Positions 9,630 through 18,688 are shown, counted from the first letter of the stretch. The stretch is DNA of 64,000 nt from Singulisphaera sp. GP187 (GCA_945905925.1 CAMDQN010000010.1:1-64000); one strand, 5' to 3'. Made by a program: numbers and translations. The notes: generated from the sequence alone by a model not told the origin.

Positions 9630-9839
9630 CGCGAGCCTCCCAACGACGTTCGGACTCCAAGTATCTTTAAGCGTGACGGCGCGCGCTGGTCGCGTCAAGC
9701 CCCCGGACCACCGCTCAGACGAGTTTGTCGCGCCTGCGCGCGGCATTTCCGCTGCTGACCTTCATTCCGCCCGCGCGCGCGGGTAAACTCCACCCCGTTA
9801 CGACTGACCCACCCTAGTTACCCCGTTCGGAGCAGGATC

Positions 9840-11000
9840 ATGGCAGAGAAGGCTGACAAACTGGAAAAGTCGAAGGACAAGCACGAAGGTCTGGCGAGCA
9901 AGGAACTGAAAACCGCGCTCGCGGCGATCGAGAAGGAGTTCGGGAAGGGGTCCATCATGTCGCTTGGCGACATGGGCGGAATGGACATCGACTGCATCTC
10001 GACCGGCTCGCTCAGTCTCGACCTCGCGCTCGGCGGCAAGGGTTTGCCCCGAGGTCGCGTGGTCGAAATCTACGGCGCCGAAGCCAGCGGCAAAACGACC
10101 ATCGCGCTGCACACCATCGCCCAAGCACAGAAGGCCGGTGGTGTGGCCGCGTTCATCGACGCCGAACACGCCCTCGACCCGAGTTGGGCGAAGCGCCTCG
10201 GCGTGGACCTCGACAATCTCCTCGTGTCGCAACCCGGCTACGGCGAAGAGGGTCTGCGGATCGCGGAGATGCTCATCAAGTCGAACGCGGTGGACATCAT
10301 CGTGGTGGACTCGGTCGCGGCCCTCGTACCGAAGAACGAAATCCAGGATAGCGAAATCGGTGACACGAAGGTCGGGCTGCAAGCGCGATTGATGAGTCAG
10401 GCGATGCGGATTCTGACGCCGCAGATTAACAAGAGCCGCACGTGCCTCGTGTTCATCAACCAGATTCGCCAGAAGATCGGCGTGATGTACGGCGACCCGA
10501 ACACCACGACCGGCGGTCTGGCGCTGAAGTTCTACGCGAGCGTGCGGATGGAAGTGAAGCGCGTCACGCACGTGAAGGACGGCGAGGACACCATCGGCGC
10601 CGAGACCCGCGTGCGCGTGGTGAAGAACAAGATCGCTCCGCCGTTCCGCAACGCGGAGTTCGAGCTGCTGCACGACCGCGGCATCGACTTTGAAGGCGAC
10701 GTGATCAAGTTGGCCTTGGAAGACGAGATCATCGACAAGAGCGGTGCGCACTTCTCGTACAAGGAGCAGCGTCTCGGCCAGGGTATCAAGAACGCGGTGG
10801 AGTTCCTGCGCGAGAACCACGCGGTGCGCGACGAGATCGTGGCGCTGGTGAAGGAGAAGAGGACGCCGAAGAGCGTGGACCCCGCGGCGCTGGAAGCGAG
10901 TGCCGCAGCGGAGGAGGCGGAAGCCGCCGCGGCACTCGCGGCGCTGGGGGAAGAGGTGGAAGCGCCCGTGAAGAAGAAACGCGGCAAGTCCGCGGAGTAG
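9840..11000 (+). CDS. recA: Recombinase RecA
   Basis: 386 aa, starting after GGAGCAGG. RecA binds single-stranded DNA and ATP to drive strand exchange and, where LexA exists, SOS induction. Visible motifs: Walker [10 protein letters not shown] (79-87), [13 protein letters not shown] (Walker B region), L2/DNA-binding region [20 protein letters not shown], and the conserved [18 protein letters not shown]. Length is normal for the family. The C-terminus is alanine/glutamate-rich, then ends with KKKRGKSAE, which is basic rather than the usual acidic tail. No LexA-type box was recognised in the 210 bases upstream. It appears to be monocistronic. Confidence 0.97.
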   Translation: MAEKADKLEKSKDKHEGLASKELKTALAAIEKEFGKGSIMSLGDMGGMDIDCISTGSLSLDLALGGKGLPRGRVVEIYGAEASGKTTIALHTIAQAQKAGGVAAFIDAEHALDPSWAKRLGVDLDNLLVSQPGYGEEGLRIAEMLIKSNAVDIIVVDSVAALVPKNEIQDSEIGDTKVGLQARLMSQAMRILTPQINKSRTCLVFINQIRQKIGVMYGDPNTTTGGLALKFYASVRMEVKRVTHVKDGEDTIGAETRVRVVKNKIAPPFRNAEFELLHDRGIDFEGDVIKLALEDEIIDKSGAHFSYKEQRLGQGIKNAVEFLRENHAVRDEIVALVKEKRTPKSVDPAALEASAAAEEAEAAAALAALGEEVEAPVKKKRGKSAE

Positions 11001-11007
11001 CGGTTCA

Positions 11008-11044
11008 GGCGATCCCCGCCCTTGTGGGTGGGGGTTCGCCTTTT
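11008..11044 (+). terminator. recA intrinsic terminator
   Basis: GGCGATCCCCGCCC and GGGTGGGGGTTCGCC form an imperfect GC-rich stem around TTGT. The stem is directly followed by TTTTCCGTTT. It starts 8 bases after the recA stop codon. Confidence 0.7.
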
Positions 11045-11101
11045 CCGTTTCCCGTGTGCTGTGGTAGCCTCCATGTTCCGCCCGTCGGCACGGAGGCCGC
11101 T

Positions 11102-12646
11102 GTGTTGTCTGAATCGCGTTCCGTCAATCGTTCGCTTCTTCTCGGTGCCGTTACCAACTGGGCGGCGTTCGCGGCCGTGCTCGCGGTCGCATTCTTTCTC
11201 ACGCCATACCTCACACACGGACTCGGTGGCCCGCGCTATGGCGTGTGGTGCGTTGTCGAAAGCGTCCTCGCGTACTTCACACTCTTTGACCTGGGTATCG
11301 CCGCGTGCCTCGTCAGGTTCGTCGCGAAACTCCACGCGACCGGTTCGCGCGCCGAACTGAGTAAGCTCGTCTCCGCGTGCTTGGGACTGTTCGTGCTGGC
11401 CGGCGCCGGCGTGATGCTCCTTGGCGGCGCGCTCGTGCCCTTCATTGCGCCCGGGTTGGAGCGCAAACTCGGTGAACCCAGCGACGTGCTTCCGTTCATG
11501 CTGCTCATGCTCGCGAACCTCGCGATCACACTTCCGCTGAGCGTGTTCCCAACGATCCTCGACGGTCTTCAGCGGTTCGGCACGAAGAGCGCCGTGCGGT
11601 TGCTCTGTCTCGCGCTTCGCGTTGGCGGAATCGTGTGGGTGATGGAAACACGCCCCGGACTGCTACCGCTCGCGTTCGTGTTCACCGTCGTCAACCTTCT
11701 CGAACACGCGTTGATGGCGCTCTGCTGTTTCCGCTTCCTGCCGGGGTTGCAGCTCTCGCAGAAGCTCATCGACCGGCCCACGCTAAACGCGGTGCGCGGC
11801 TACAGCATCGACGCGTTCCTCGCGATGGTCGCGGGGCGCATCACGGTGCAAACCGGCACGATCGTCGTGGGCGGGTTCCTCACGCTCGCGGTGGCCGGGC
11901 ACTACGCGATCGCGGCGCGGCTCGTCGACATGGCGAAGAACCTGCTCCGCGCCGCGACGACCACCCTCACGCCCGCGGTCAGCGAGCGCGAAGCCACCGG
12001 CGACCTCGACGGCGTGCGCCGCGTACTGCTGGACGGCACGCTCGCGGTGCTGTACCTCGTGCTGCCGATTCACTTGGGGTTACTCTTTTTCGGGGCGCCG
12101 TTTCTGGCGCGCTGGATGGGCGACAGCCAGTTCGCGGACTGGTGCTTCCCCGCGATGGCGATACTCTCCGCGACGCTCACCATTGGCGTGGCCCAATCTG
12201 TGGCTTCGCGCATCCTGTACGGCATGGGGAAACTGAAGCTCTTCGCGCGCCTCGCGCTCGTTGAAGCGGCAATCAACCTCGCGCTGAGTTTGGCGCTCGT
12301 GGGGCCGTTCGGGCTGGTAGGTGTGGCGGTCGCGGTCGCAGTGCCGAACGTGCTGTTCTGTGTGTTCGTGATCGGCTACGCGTGCCGCACACTCGACGTG
12401 AGCGTGTTCTGCTACCTGCGAACGAGTTGGCTGAAACCGCTGTGTGCGGCGACCGTTCCCGCGATCGTGTGGAGCTTCGTGACACCGGTCGAAGCGACGT
12501 GGCTTACGATCAGTTTTGGTGTCGTGGGCGGGTTGGCGCCGTTCGTCGCGGTGGTGATGATGCTCGAACTCGGTCCGCGCTTCGGAATTCTTCGCAGTGC
12601 TAACGCTCACTCGCCTCAATCAAAGCCGATAACTGCTGAGGCGTGA
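11102..12646 (+). CDS. Polysaccharide flippase-like membrane protein (MATE/Wzx-type)
   Basis: 514 aa from a GTG at 11102; a TTG at 11105 is an alternative, and I prefer these because the open frame upstream overlaps the recA terminator. The protein shows about 12-14 hydrophobic segments in pairs (AAFAAVLAVAFFLTPYL, LFVLAGAGVMLLGGALVPFI, IAINLALSLALVGPFGLVGVAVAVAV), the layout of the polysaccharide biosynthesis/MOP exporter group. It would move a lipid-linked sugar across the inner membrane. No sugar operon surrounds it, so the substrate cannot be guessed. Its 3' end overlaps the convergent DUF167 gene by 47 bases. Confidence 0.75.
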   Translation: MLSESRSVNRSLLLGAVTNWAAFAAVLAVAFFLTPYLTHGLGGPRYGVWCVVESVLAYFTLFDLGIAACLVRFVAKLHATGSRAELSKLVSACLGLFVLAGAGVMLLGGALVPFIAPGLERKLGEPSDVLPFMLLMLANLAITLPLSVFPTILDGLQRFGTKSAVRLLCLALRVGGIVWVMETRPGLLPLAFVFTVVNLLEHALMALCCFRFLPGLQLSQKLIDRPTLNAVRGYSIDAFLAMVAGRITVQTGTIVVGGFLTLAVAGHYAIAARLVDMAKNLLRAATTTLTPAVSEREATGDLDGVRRVLLDGTLAVLYLVLPIHLGLLFFGAPFLARWMGDSQFADWCFPAMAILSATLTIGVAQSVASRILYGMGKLKLFARLALVEAAINLALSLALVGPFGLVGVAVAVAVPNVLFCVFVIGYACRTLDVSVFCYLRTSWLKPLCAATVPAIVWSFVTPVEATWLTISFGVVGGLAPFVAVVMMLELGPRFGILRSANAHSPQSKPITAEA

Positions 12647-12899
12647 CCCCGCGAACGAGGATCACCTTGTTCCGGTTCGTCGGACCGCTCAACAACTCAA
12701 TCTGCGACCGCTGAAGGTTGAAGTGTTCGCGTAACAGCGCGAGCACCGCGTCGTTCGCGCGTCCGTCTTCGGGCGGGGCAGTCACCGACACGCGAAGCGC
12801 ACCGGCGCGTTCGCCAAGCACCGCGTTCCGCTTCGCCTTCGGCTGCACGCGAACCGCGAGTGCCGCGCCCTCCGCGTGCGGTGTGACCGTGGGTGACAT
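12600..12899 (-). CDS. DUF167 (YggU-like) small protein
   Basis: 99 aa. The sequence follows the DUF167/YggU family closely: LAVRVQPKAKRNAVLG at the N-terminus, LRVSVTAPPEDGRANDAVLALL in the centre, and LLSGPTNRNKVILVRG near the end. The family is small, single-domain and widespread, with unknown function; in many bacteria it lies next to yggT, which is not present here. The gene runs convergently into the flippase gene and overlaps its 3' end. Confidence 0.9.
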   Translation of the reverse strand: MSPTVTPHAEGAALAVRVQPKAKRNAVLGERAGALRVSVTAPPEDGRANDAVLALLREHFNLQRSQIELLSGPTNRNKVILVRGVTPQQLSALIEASER

Positions 12900-13016
12900 C
12901 TCCGAAACCCTCTCGACGAGCGCGAATTACATTTCGCCTAAGTTGACAAGCGTTCACTATTCGCACAGAGTTCGATTGTCGGCTCGTTCACACGTCGCGC
13001 TCGTGGAGGGCACGAT

Positions 13017-14504
13017 ATGAGTACCCACGTCACCGGACCAATCTGCGGTTCTCCGCGTGCCCCTCACGCCGGGGATTCGCACCTCAGAGTCGCGTTCTCG
13101 CGGTTTGAAATCAACGACTTCATCCGCTTGTGTTTCACCGATTCGCACGGCATACCGATCGTTCAGGCGCCGGTTCACGCCGAGTTGCAACAGTTCCTCA
13201 GCGACCACCCGAAGGCGCTGGTCGAACTACCACGCGACCACGGCAAGAGCTTCCAGTTGTGTTGCCGCGTGCTCTGGGAACTCGGGCGCGACCCCGGCTT
13301 GCGAATCAAGATCGTGTGCGCGACGGACACGGTCGCGGCCGAGCGCAGTCGGTTCTTGCGCGACAGCATCAACCAGAACGCGGCGCTTCGAAAGGCGCTG
13401 CCGCAGTTGCGTCGAGGTCATCCGTGGGCCGCTGAAGGGTTCACGATCTCTCGCCCGGCGAACGCGATCGGCCCGAGCGTCGCGGCGTTTGGTGTGGGTG
13501 CGGGTAGCACCGGGACGCGAGCCGATCTGCTCATCTGCGACGATGTCGTTGACGTTCGCGCGTTGCACAGTCGCGCCGAGCGCGATCGCGTCTCGGACTT
13601 CTTCACCAACAACCTCATGAACTTGCTCGAACCGCACGGACGGTTCTGGGGGCTGTGTACACCGTGGCACTCTGACGACCTCAACGCCCGCCTCAAGAAG
13701 AACGGCGCGTACGCGCTGTTCCGGCGCGCGATCGGTCCCAACCTTGAACCGGTGTGGGCCGAGAAGTGGCCGCCGGAACGCCTGCGGGCACGCAAAGCGG
13801 AGATCGGGAGCGCGTCGTTCGCGCGCGGTTACCGGCTCGTGCCGATCGCGGACGAAGAGACACCGATCCGCGCCGCGTGGGTACGGTTCTGGAGCGAACC
13901 AGCCGACTACGACACGGTGTTGCTCTCGGTCGATCCGGCCGTGAGTTCCTCCGCGAAGGCGGACTGCTCCGCGCTCGCGGTGTTGGGCCGCGTCGCGGGA
14001 AGACCTCTCCCCCTAACCCCCTCCCCTAAGAAGGGAGGGGGAGTCGATCAAAGCCCCTCCCTTCTTAGGGGAGGGGTTGGGGAGGGGTTCTGTGCGCCGG
14101 AAGTTCGCGTTCTCGCATGTACCGCGAGACGCGTGCCGGCGCCGGAGTTGGTCGCTCTCATCGACACCTTCGACCGGTTGTGGAACCCGGCGGTGATCCT
14201 GTTCGAGACGAACGCCGCGTTCCTCGGCATCAAGGACTTGCTCGCCCGCCACACCCGGTTCGGCCCGAAGTTGAAGAGCGTAACGCAGTCGGCGGACAAA
14301 GGCTCGCGCGTGTCCGCGTTCAGTGTCGCGGTGGAGAACGGCGCGTTCCGGTTGCTGGGCGATGGAGGCGTGGTCGATGTCGGGCAGCGCGAGTTGTTCG
14401 AGCAGATGACGACGTTCCCCTTCGGCGAACACGACGACCTGCTCGACGCCGCCGCGACCGGCTGCGCTTACCTGCTTGATCGAAGAGAGCCGCGGGTGTG
14501 GTGA
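13017..14504 (+). CDS. Terminase large-subunit-like ATPase/nuclease carrying an in-frame repeat insertion
   Basis: 495 aa. An N-terminal ATPase has a Walker A-like LPRDHGKSF (about residues 72-80), the following helix KIVCATDTVAAERSRF, and a Walker B-like ADLLICDDVVDVR. The C-terminal part has LLSVDPAVSSSAKADCSAL, EYHDDLLDAAA-like HDDLLDAAATGCAY and LFETNAAF, matching the RNase H-like terminase nuclease. In phages this protein packages DNA into capsids. No portal, capsid or small terminase gene is nearby, so it is probably a domesticated or remnant gene. Residues about 330-358 come from a dispersed palindromic repeat (14004-14090) lying between strands of the nuclease domain; the frame stays open through it. 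Confidence 0.8.
   Translation: MSTHVTGPICGSPRAPHAGDSHLRVAFSRFEINDFIRLCFTDSHGIPIVQAPVHAELQQFLSDHPKALVELPRDHGKSFQLCCRVLWELGRDPGLRIKIVCATDTVAAERSRFLRDSINQNAALRKALPQLRRGHPWAAEGFTISRPANAIGPSVAAFGVGAGSTGTRADLLICDDVVDVRALHSRAERDRVSDFFTNNLMNLLEPHGRFWGLCTPWHSDDLNARLKKNGAYALFRRAIGPNLEPVWAEKWPPERLRARKAEIGSASFARGYRLVPIADEETPIRAAWVRFWSEPADYDTVLLSVDPAVSSSAKADCSALAVLGRVAGRPLPLTPSPKKGGGVDQSPSLLRGGVGEGFCAPEVRVLACTARRVPAPELVALIDTFDRLWNPAVILFETNAAFLGIKDLLARHTRFGPKLKSVTQSADKGSRVSAFSVAVENGAFRLLGDGGVVDVGQRELFEQMTTFPFGEHDDLLDAAATGCAYLLDRREPRVW
14004..14090. repeat. Family A palindromic repeat inside the terminase-like gene
   Basis: Left arm 14004-14041 (CCTCTCCCCCTAACCCCCTC... ending AAGAAGGGAGGGGG) and right arm 14054-14090 are near-perfect inverted copies around a 12-base centre. 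Each arm is itself weakly palindromic around CCCTAAGAAGGG. It is read in frame as PLPLTPSPKKGGG then SPSLLRGGVGEG. The same family recurs at 16181, 27758, 35682, 36274 and 39194. Confidence 0.9.
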
Positions 14505-14567
14505 ATCGAATAAGCAGCCGCGTACACCGAATAGCATCACGTTCCACTGCTCACGAGGAGATCGCCA

Positions 14568-14810
14568 ATGGGAGTCGCTGTTTGGATTGGCTTGTTCCTC
14601 CTCTCTTCGCTGTTCTGGGCGTGGCTCCTCTTTTGGGGCGGAGCCGACTGGCTCGAAGGGTCGTGGCTCGCGGCGGTGTTCGTCCACTTTCGGGCGATGG
14701 AATGGACGGCCGAGGGCATCCGGCTCTTCGCCGGTCTGATGTGGCTCGGCGAGGGTATCTGGTTTGCGATCGGGCTGTTCGTCCCGGAGGTGCGGCTGTT
14801 CAAGCTCTGA
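14568..14810 (+). CDS. Small hydrophobic membrane protein
   Basis: 80 aa, starting after GAGGAGATCGCCA, a good ribosome-binding site. It has two or three hydrophobic segments (WIGLFLLSSLFWAWLLFWGG; LFAGLMWLGEGIWFAIGLFV) and is rich in tryptophan. No family is recognised. It lies just upstream of the M50-like gene, about 10 bases apart, so the two may be co-transcribed and share a membrane role. Confidence 0.6.
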   Translation: MGVAVWIGLFLLSSLFWAWLLFWGGADWLEGSWLAAVFVHFRAMEWTAEGIRLFAGLMWLGEGIWFAIGLFVPEVRLFKL

Positions 14811-14820
14811 CCGTGCGCTT

Positions 14821-15444
14821 GTGTTACCGAACTGCTCGGAGTACCGTGGCGCGATCGACTACCGTTTGTGGGAGACGGCGATTCGGGTGCGACAAATTAT
14901 CCTGATCGGCTCGACAGTTCTCGGTTCGTGGCTGGGAATGCAAGCGGTCCACGAACTCGGTCACTTCTGCGGGGCGGCGCTAACCGGCGGTCGCGTGGAA
15001 CGCGTCGTGTTGCACCCGCTCACCATCTCGCGAACTGACTTGGCCGAAAACCCGGCACCGCTGTTCGTCGTGTGGGCCGGTCCGATTGTCGGTGTGGTTC
15101 TGCCGCTCCTCGTTTGGTTGGTGGCGACCGTCGCGAAAATGCCGGGCGCGTTCGTTCTGCGGTTCTTCACCGGCTTCTGCTTGCTCGCGAACGGTCTGTA
15201 CATTGGTGTCGGTTCGTTCGACCGCATTGGCGACTGCGGCGAAATGCTGCGCCACGGTTCCGAACGCTGGCACCTTTGGGTGTTCGGGCTGTCAACGGCT
15301 CCGGTCGGGCTGTTGCTCTGGCACCGGCAAGGGCCGCACTTCGGGTTGGGCAGTGCAAAGGGCGCCGTGAGCCACGGCGCGGCAATCGGATGTCTGGTCG
15401 CGTTCGCGGTGTTGGTGATTCTCGGATTGATCGTTGGTGAGTAG
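14821..15444 (+). CDS. M50 / site-2-protease-like membrane protein
   Basis: 207 aa from a GTG at 14821; no ribosome-binding site decides the start, and a GTG at about 14888 is possible. After a first hydrophobic segment comes AVHELGHFCGAAL, the HExxH zinc motif embedded in a membrane helix as in site-2 proteases. Next is FVVWAGPIVGVVLPLLVW, reminiscent of the M50 pattern where a G/P-rich segment follows. Three more hydrophobic segments follow, with SFDRIGDCGEML in the loop, which may hold the third metal ligand D. An intramembrane protease role is inferred; the family also includes inactive members. Confidence 0.65.
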   Translation: MLPNCSEYRGAIDYRLWETAIRVRQIILIGSTVLGSWLGMQAVHELGHFCGAALTGGRVERVVLHPLTISRTDLAENPAPLFVVWAGPIVGVVLPLLVWLVATVAKMPGAFVLRFFTGFCLLANGLYIGVGSFDRIGDCGEMLRHGSERWHLWVFGLSTAPVGLLLWHRQGPHFGLGSAKGAVSHGAAIGCLVAFAVLVILGLIVGE

Positions 15445-15538
15445 CCCGCGATATAGCGAAAACAATGGACCCGCGGCGCGCGTTCGCGGCAATAATGGCG
15501 TCGGCAATTCGCCCCTGATGTTGAGGGAGGATCACACC

Positions 15539-16159
15539 ATGTTCACGCGAACCGTTCTTGTCCTGGCCGCGGCTGGTCTGTTCACGGCGCCCGCCTTCGC
15601 ACAGAAGAAGGCGGAACTACAGGACTTCCCGTTCTGGACCGCCCCGAAGACCCCACATGCAAAGGCGTTCGTGCCAGGGCTTCAGGCGGCACTCGAACTC
15701 ACCCCAGAGCAGGTCGAGAAGATTCTCGCTGCCCGCACCGCGACCGTGGACAGCCCGGAGGTTCGCGCGCTGAAATCGAAGAACGACCCAAACGCCACCG
15801 CCGACGAACTCGCGACCGCGACCGCCAAGCGCGCCGAGGCGACCGAGAAACTCTTCAAGGAAGTCGAAGCGATTCTCACGAAGGATCAGAAGTCGCTAAT
15901 CGAGAAGATCAACGACGGGTACGCGAAAACCGCGGCCGAAGTGGGCGAGGGCTTTCAGGCGAATTTCGCCGCTGCGAAGGGCAACGCGGAAGAGATGGCA
16001 AAGGCGCGCAAGGAATACGGCGAGGCTGTGGTCGCCGCGTTCGACAAGAAGCTCGACGGGATTCTGAGTACCGATCAGAAGACCGCGGTGAAGAAGGCCG
16101 CCGAAGTGGAAGCGAAGCGCGCCGCGGAAAACAAGGACAAACCGAAACCCAAGAAGTGA
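15539..16159 (+). CDS. Small periplasmic helical protein (Spy/CpxP-like pattern)
   Basis: 206 aa, ATG at 15539 after GGGAGG. A signal peptide is clear (VLVLAAAGLFTAPAFAQ). The mature protein is almost entirely charged and helical, with the phrase ELTPEQVEKILAARTA and a second ILTKDQKSLIEKI, a pattern seen in LTxxQ-type periplasmic proteins. It ends in a lysine-rich tail KDKPKPKK. No catalytic motif is visible. It stands alone, followed by a large inverted repeat that may end transcription. Confidence 0.6.
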   Translation: MFTRTVLVLAAAGLFTAPAFAQKKAELQDFPFWTAPKTPHAKAFVPGLQAALELTPEQVEKILAARTATVDSPEVRALKSKNDPNATADELATATAKRAEATEKLFKEVEAILTKDQKSLIEKINDGYAKTAAEVGEGFQANFAAAKGNAEEMAKARKEYGEAVVAAFDKKLDGILSTDQKTAVKKAAEVEAKRAAENKDKPKPKK

Positions 16160-16180
16160 GAAGCATTGAGAGCCAAGAGA

Positions 16181-16319
16181 AGAACCTCTCCCCCCAACCC
16201 CCTCCCCTAAGAAGGGAGGGGGAGAAGAACCAAGAGGCGTGTCGGAAGTCGCGAGCGCAAGCGAGACGATCCTTTCTCCCCCTCCCTTCTTAGGGGAGGG
16301 GGTTGGGGGGAGAGGTTCT
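16181..16319. repeat. Family A repeat: perfect 45-bp inverted repeat
   Basis: Left arm 16181-16225 and right arm 16275-16319 are exact reverse complements over 45 bases, around a 49-base loop. It lies between convergent genes, so it could also end transcription from both sides. It is the cleanest copy of the family. Confidence 0.95.
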
Positions 16320-16324
16320 TCTCG

Positions 16325-16798
16325 TCACTTCGAGTCCAGTTTAAACTCCAGCACGTTGTCGCCGGGCGTAATGGTCTGCCGGAGTGTGGTCTGGGAGTTG
16401 TACTTGCTGGGGATCACCGGCACGCGCTCGTCGATCATCCCGCTTTCGTCCGAACTGCTCATGCTCTTCACCCTCCGACCTGTCTTCTTTGAACACTCGA
16501 TCTCGACCTTGTACTCCCCAGCAGACGGCCCGTCCGCTCCCGCGATCACGAACGTTCCGTCTTCCTGGATGATCCCTTGCGCCTGCAACTGACCGGGTCC
16601 GACCGGGAGGAACACGATGACCCCGCCCGGAGCCGGTTGGCCGTCCAGAAAGACCTGCCCGGTTACCCGCACGCGAGGCGGGTTGGGACCGTCGTTCTTG
16701 TTCCCGCACCCGACAACTCCGACACAGAGCAAAACCCAGAGAATCCCTCGCGTGGGAATGCCGCCCACGACGCCGCGAGTCACCAAAATGCCAGCCAT
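16325..16798 (-). CDS. Lipoprotein with carboxypeptidase-regulatory-like domain
   Basis: 157 aa. The N-terminus is a lipoprotein signal (ILWVLLCVGVVGCG, lipobox VVGC). The mature part has RVRVTGQVFLDGQPAPGGVIVFLP and DGTFVIAG, then GEYKVEIEC, the transthyretin-like pattern of carboxypeptidase-regulatory domains that is abundant among planctomycete lipoproteins. It would be anchored in a membrane facing the periplasm; the role is unknown. In this phylum such genes commonly follow DUF1559 genes, and a DUF1559 gene lies just upstream here (same strand, 101 bases away), so the pair is probably an operon. Confidence 0.8.
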   Translation of the reverse strand: MAGILVTRGVVGGIPTRGILWVLLCVGVVGCGNKNDGPNPPRVRVTGQVFLDGQPAPGGVIVFLPVGPGQLQAQGIIQEDGTFVIAGADGPSAGEYKVEIECSKKTGRRVKSMSSSDESGMIDERVPVIPSKYNSQTTLRQTITPGDNVLEFKLDSK

Positions 16799-16899
16799 GA
16801 ACGGATTCTCCCCTGTGCGGTGAACGGTGAGACAAGGCGCGGTTGCGTGAACCGACGTTGTGGCGCACGTGCGTCACAACGAGAGCGAATCACAGACCG

Positions 16900-17835
16900 T
16901 TACGGCAGTTGGGCGACCTCGCCACCCGCCGGGCTGGCAGCCGCTTGCCAGGCGATCACATCGACGTTGTTGGACACGAACCGCACGGACCCGTCCATCA
17001 TCACCAGGTTCACGCCGTTGGTGTGGGTGCTCTTGGCGGTGAGTTGGTACGTGCCGAAGTTCCCGGTTCCGACACAGGGCGTTCCGGGGCCCGCGGCGCA
17101 CCGCTCGGTGCGGTCGCTCACGTTCGCGTTCGGCAGGAAGCTGTGCGTGTACTGAACGCACCCGGTGTCCGCGAACAGCGCGCCGCGCGAGTCGTTGTTT
17201 GGCGACTTGCGGATCTCCGACACCCCCGCTGTGTTTGAAGTCCCGTCCGTTATCTTTCCGATCGAAATCGGAAAGTTGCCGTGAAGGAACACGCCTCGGA
17301 CCGTGAGACCGGGTTGGTAGCCACCGGCGGCGGTGGTGGTGGGGATGGTGCGGTTCCACGTCCCGATGCCAATGTTGGCGGCGTAGTTCCCGCGGGCACC
17401 GAAGTCCTGGGCGGTGTTGAAGGTGGGCGCGTCGATGTCCGAGGGGCACAGGAACATCGGCAGCTTGTTCGCGCGCACCGTCTGGTTGGGGGCCTGCCAC
17501 CACGCGGACGTGCCGACGAACTGCTTGAACACGTTGTCCTGTTCCATGTGCGGCAGAATCTGGAGGATCCACGACCCAAAGAGCCTTGAGTCGCCATCGC
17601 CCCCCGCTGGGTCCGCGATTTGGCCGTAGGGGAAGCGTTCGACCGCACCGTGATAATTGTGGAGCGCCAGTCCGATCTGCTTGAGGTTGTTCGTGCATTT
17701 CATGCGGGCGGCGGCCTCGCGCACCTTCTGCACCGCGGGGAGGAGCAGTCCAATTAGAATGGCGATAATCGCGATGACGACGAGTAACTCGATCAACGTG
17801 AACCCGCGTCGCGGGCGCCGGGAGAGCGGCCTCAT
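16900..17835 (-). CDS. DUF1559 prepilin-like protein
   Basis: 311 aa. The N-terminus is a textbook type IV prepilin/pseudopilin leader, RRGFTLIELLVVIAIIAILI, followed by GLLLPAVQKVREAAARMKC, which is diagnostic of the DUF1559 family. The C-terminus has the usual HTNGVNLVMMDGSVRFV block. DUF1559 proteins have expanded hugely in planctomycetes; they are thought to be pseudopilin-like but the exact structure they build is not known. The signal should be cleaved by a prepilin peptidase between G and F. The lipoprotein gene lies downstream. Confidence 0.92.
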   Translation of the reverse strand: MRPLSRRPRRGFTLIELLVVIAIIAILIGLLLPAVQKVREAAARMKCTNNLKQIGLALHNYHGAVERFPYGQIADPAGGDGDSRLFGSWILQILPHMEQDNVFKQFVGTSAWWQAPNQTVRANKLPMFLCPSDIDAPTFNTAQDFGARGNYAANIGIGTWNRTIPTTTAAGGYQPGLTVRGVFLHGNFPISIGKITDGTSNTAGVSEIRKSPNNDSRGALFADTGCVQYTHSFLPNANVSDRTERCAAGPGTPCVGTGNFGTYQLTAKSTHTNGVNLVMMDGSVRFVSNNVDVIAWQAAASPAGGEVAQLP

Positions 17836-17987
17836 GACGAACCTCGATGGATGTTTGAAAGAGCAACGAAGCCAAAACGCGACGTTTCACCACGGGCGCG
17901 TCTGACGAATCTAAGTAGAATGTTCGCATCCGGCTTCAACACTGTCAACGACTCTCCGACCGCCCACTGATCGCTCATGAGCCTCTC

Positions 17988-18554
17988 ATGCAACTCGAAG
18001 CCCTCGACCCGGAAAACGTGTTCGTCGTTCACGACTTCATTTCGCGCCCGGAGTGCGAGCAGTTAATCGCACGCAGCGAAGCCATTGGCTACGTCGCGGC
18101 GGGCGTGGGCGGCGAACTGGTTCCGCAACTGCGCAACAACGCGCGCGCGTTCCTCGAAGACGCGACGCTCGCTGCGTGGCTGTGGCAACGGCTCGCACCG
18201 GTGCTGCCCGCGAGCCGCGCCGATTGGGACGCGTGCGGCCTACACGAGCGGTTCCGGTTCTACCGCTACGACACCGCCGAGCAGTTCGCCCCGCACCTCG
18301 ACGGTTGCGTTTCACGTGACAACGGCGAGGAAAGCAAACTCACGTTCATGATCTACCTGAGCGACGTGGACGAGGGCGGCGAAACGGTGTTCTTCGCGCC
18401 CGGTAGCGACCAACAACGCTTCGCGGTTCGGCCGGTCGCGGGTAAGGCGCTCGCGTTCGAGCACCTTCAACTTCACGCGGGCGCGAGCGTGGTGCGCGGG
18501 CGCAAGTACGTGCTGCGAACCGACGTGATGTACCGGCCGCGCGAGAAGAAGTAA
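17988..18554 (+). CDS. 2-oxoglutarate/Fe(II)-dependent oxygenase, prolyl 4-hydroxylase type
   Basis: 188 aa. The double-stranded beta-helix core shows the iron ligands: HLD in EQFAPHLDGC, and the distal H in FEHLQLHAGASVVRGRKYVLRTDVMY, with the 2-oxoglutarate-binding R/K nearby (GRKYVLR). The phrases FRFYRYDTAEQF and LTFMIYLSDVDEGGETVFF are typical of the prolyl 4-hydroxylase alpha-subunit-like group. It would hydroxylate an amino-acid side chain or small molecule using O2 and 2-oxoglutarate. The substrate is not predictable. It is a cytoplasmic single-domain protein with no operon partners. Confidence 0.88.
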   Translation: MQLEALDPENVFVVHDFISRPECEQLIARSEAIGYVAAGVGGELVPQLRNNARAFLEDATLAAWLWQRLAPVLPASRADWDACGLHERFRFYRYDTAEQFAPHLDGCVSRDNGEESKLTFMIYLSDVDEGGETVFFAPGSDQQRFAVRPVAGKALAFEHLQLHAGASVVRGRKYVLRTDVMYRPREKK

Positions 18555-18688
18555 CGCCGCGGGAGTTGCATTCGCCCGGCCGCGAATCGATTCGCGGGCC
18601 GCACGTCTTGAATCCACCTGCGCGAAACGCTCCACACCAGACGAACAATTCAGCGATCACTTTCTGGCTCGTTCCCTTCACCTCCAAT

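Noticed and set aside
9630-9839. LexA/SOS box upstream of recA
   Set aside because: No GAAC-N4-GTTC or CTG-N10-CAG type palindrome was recognised in the upstream 210 bases.
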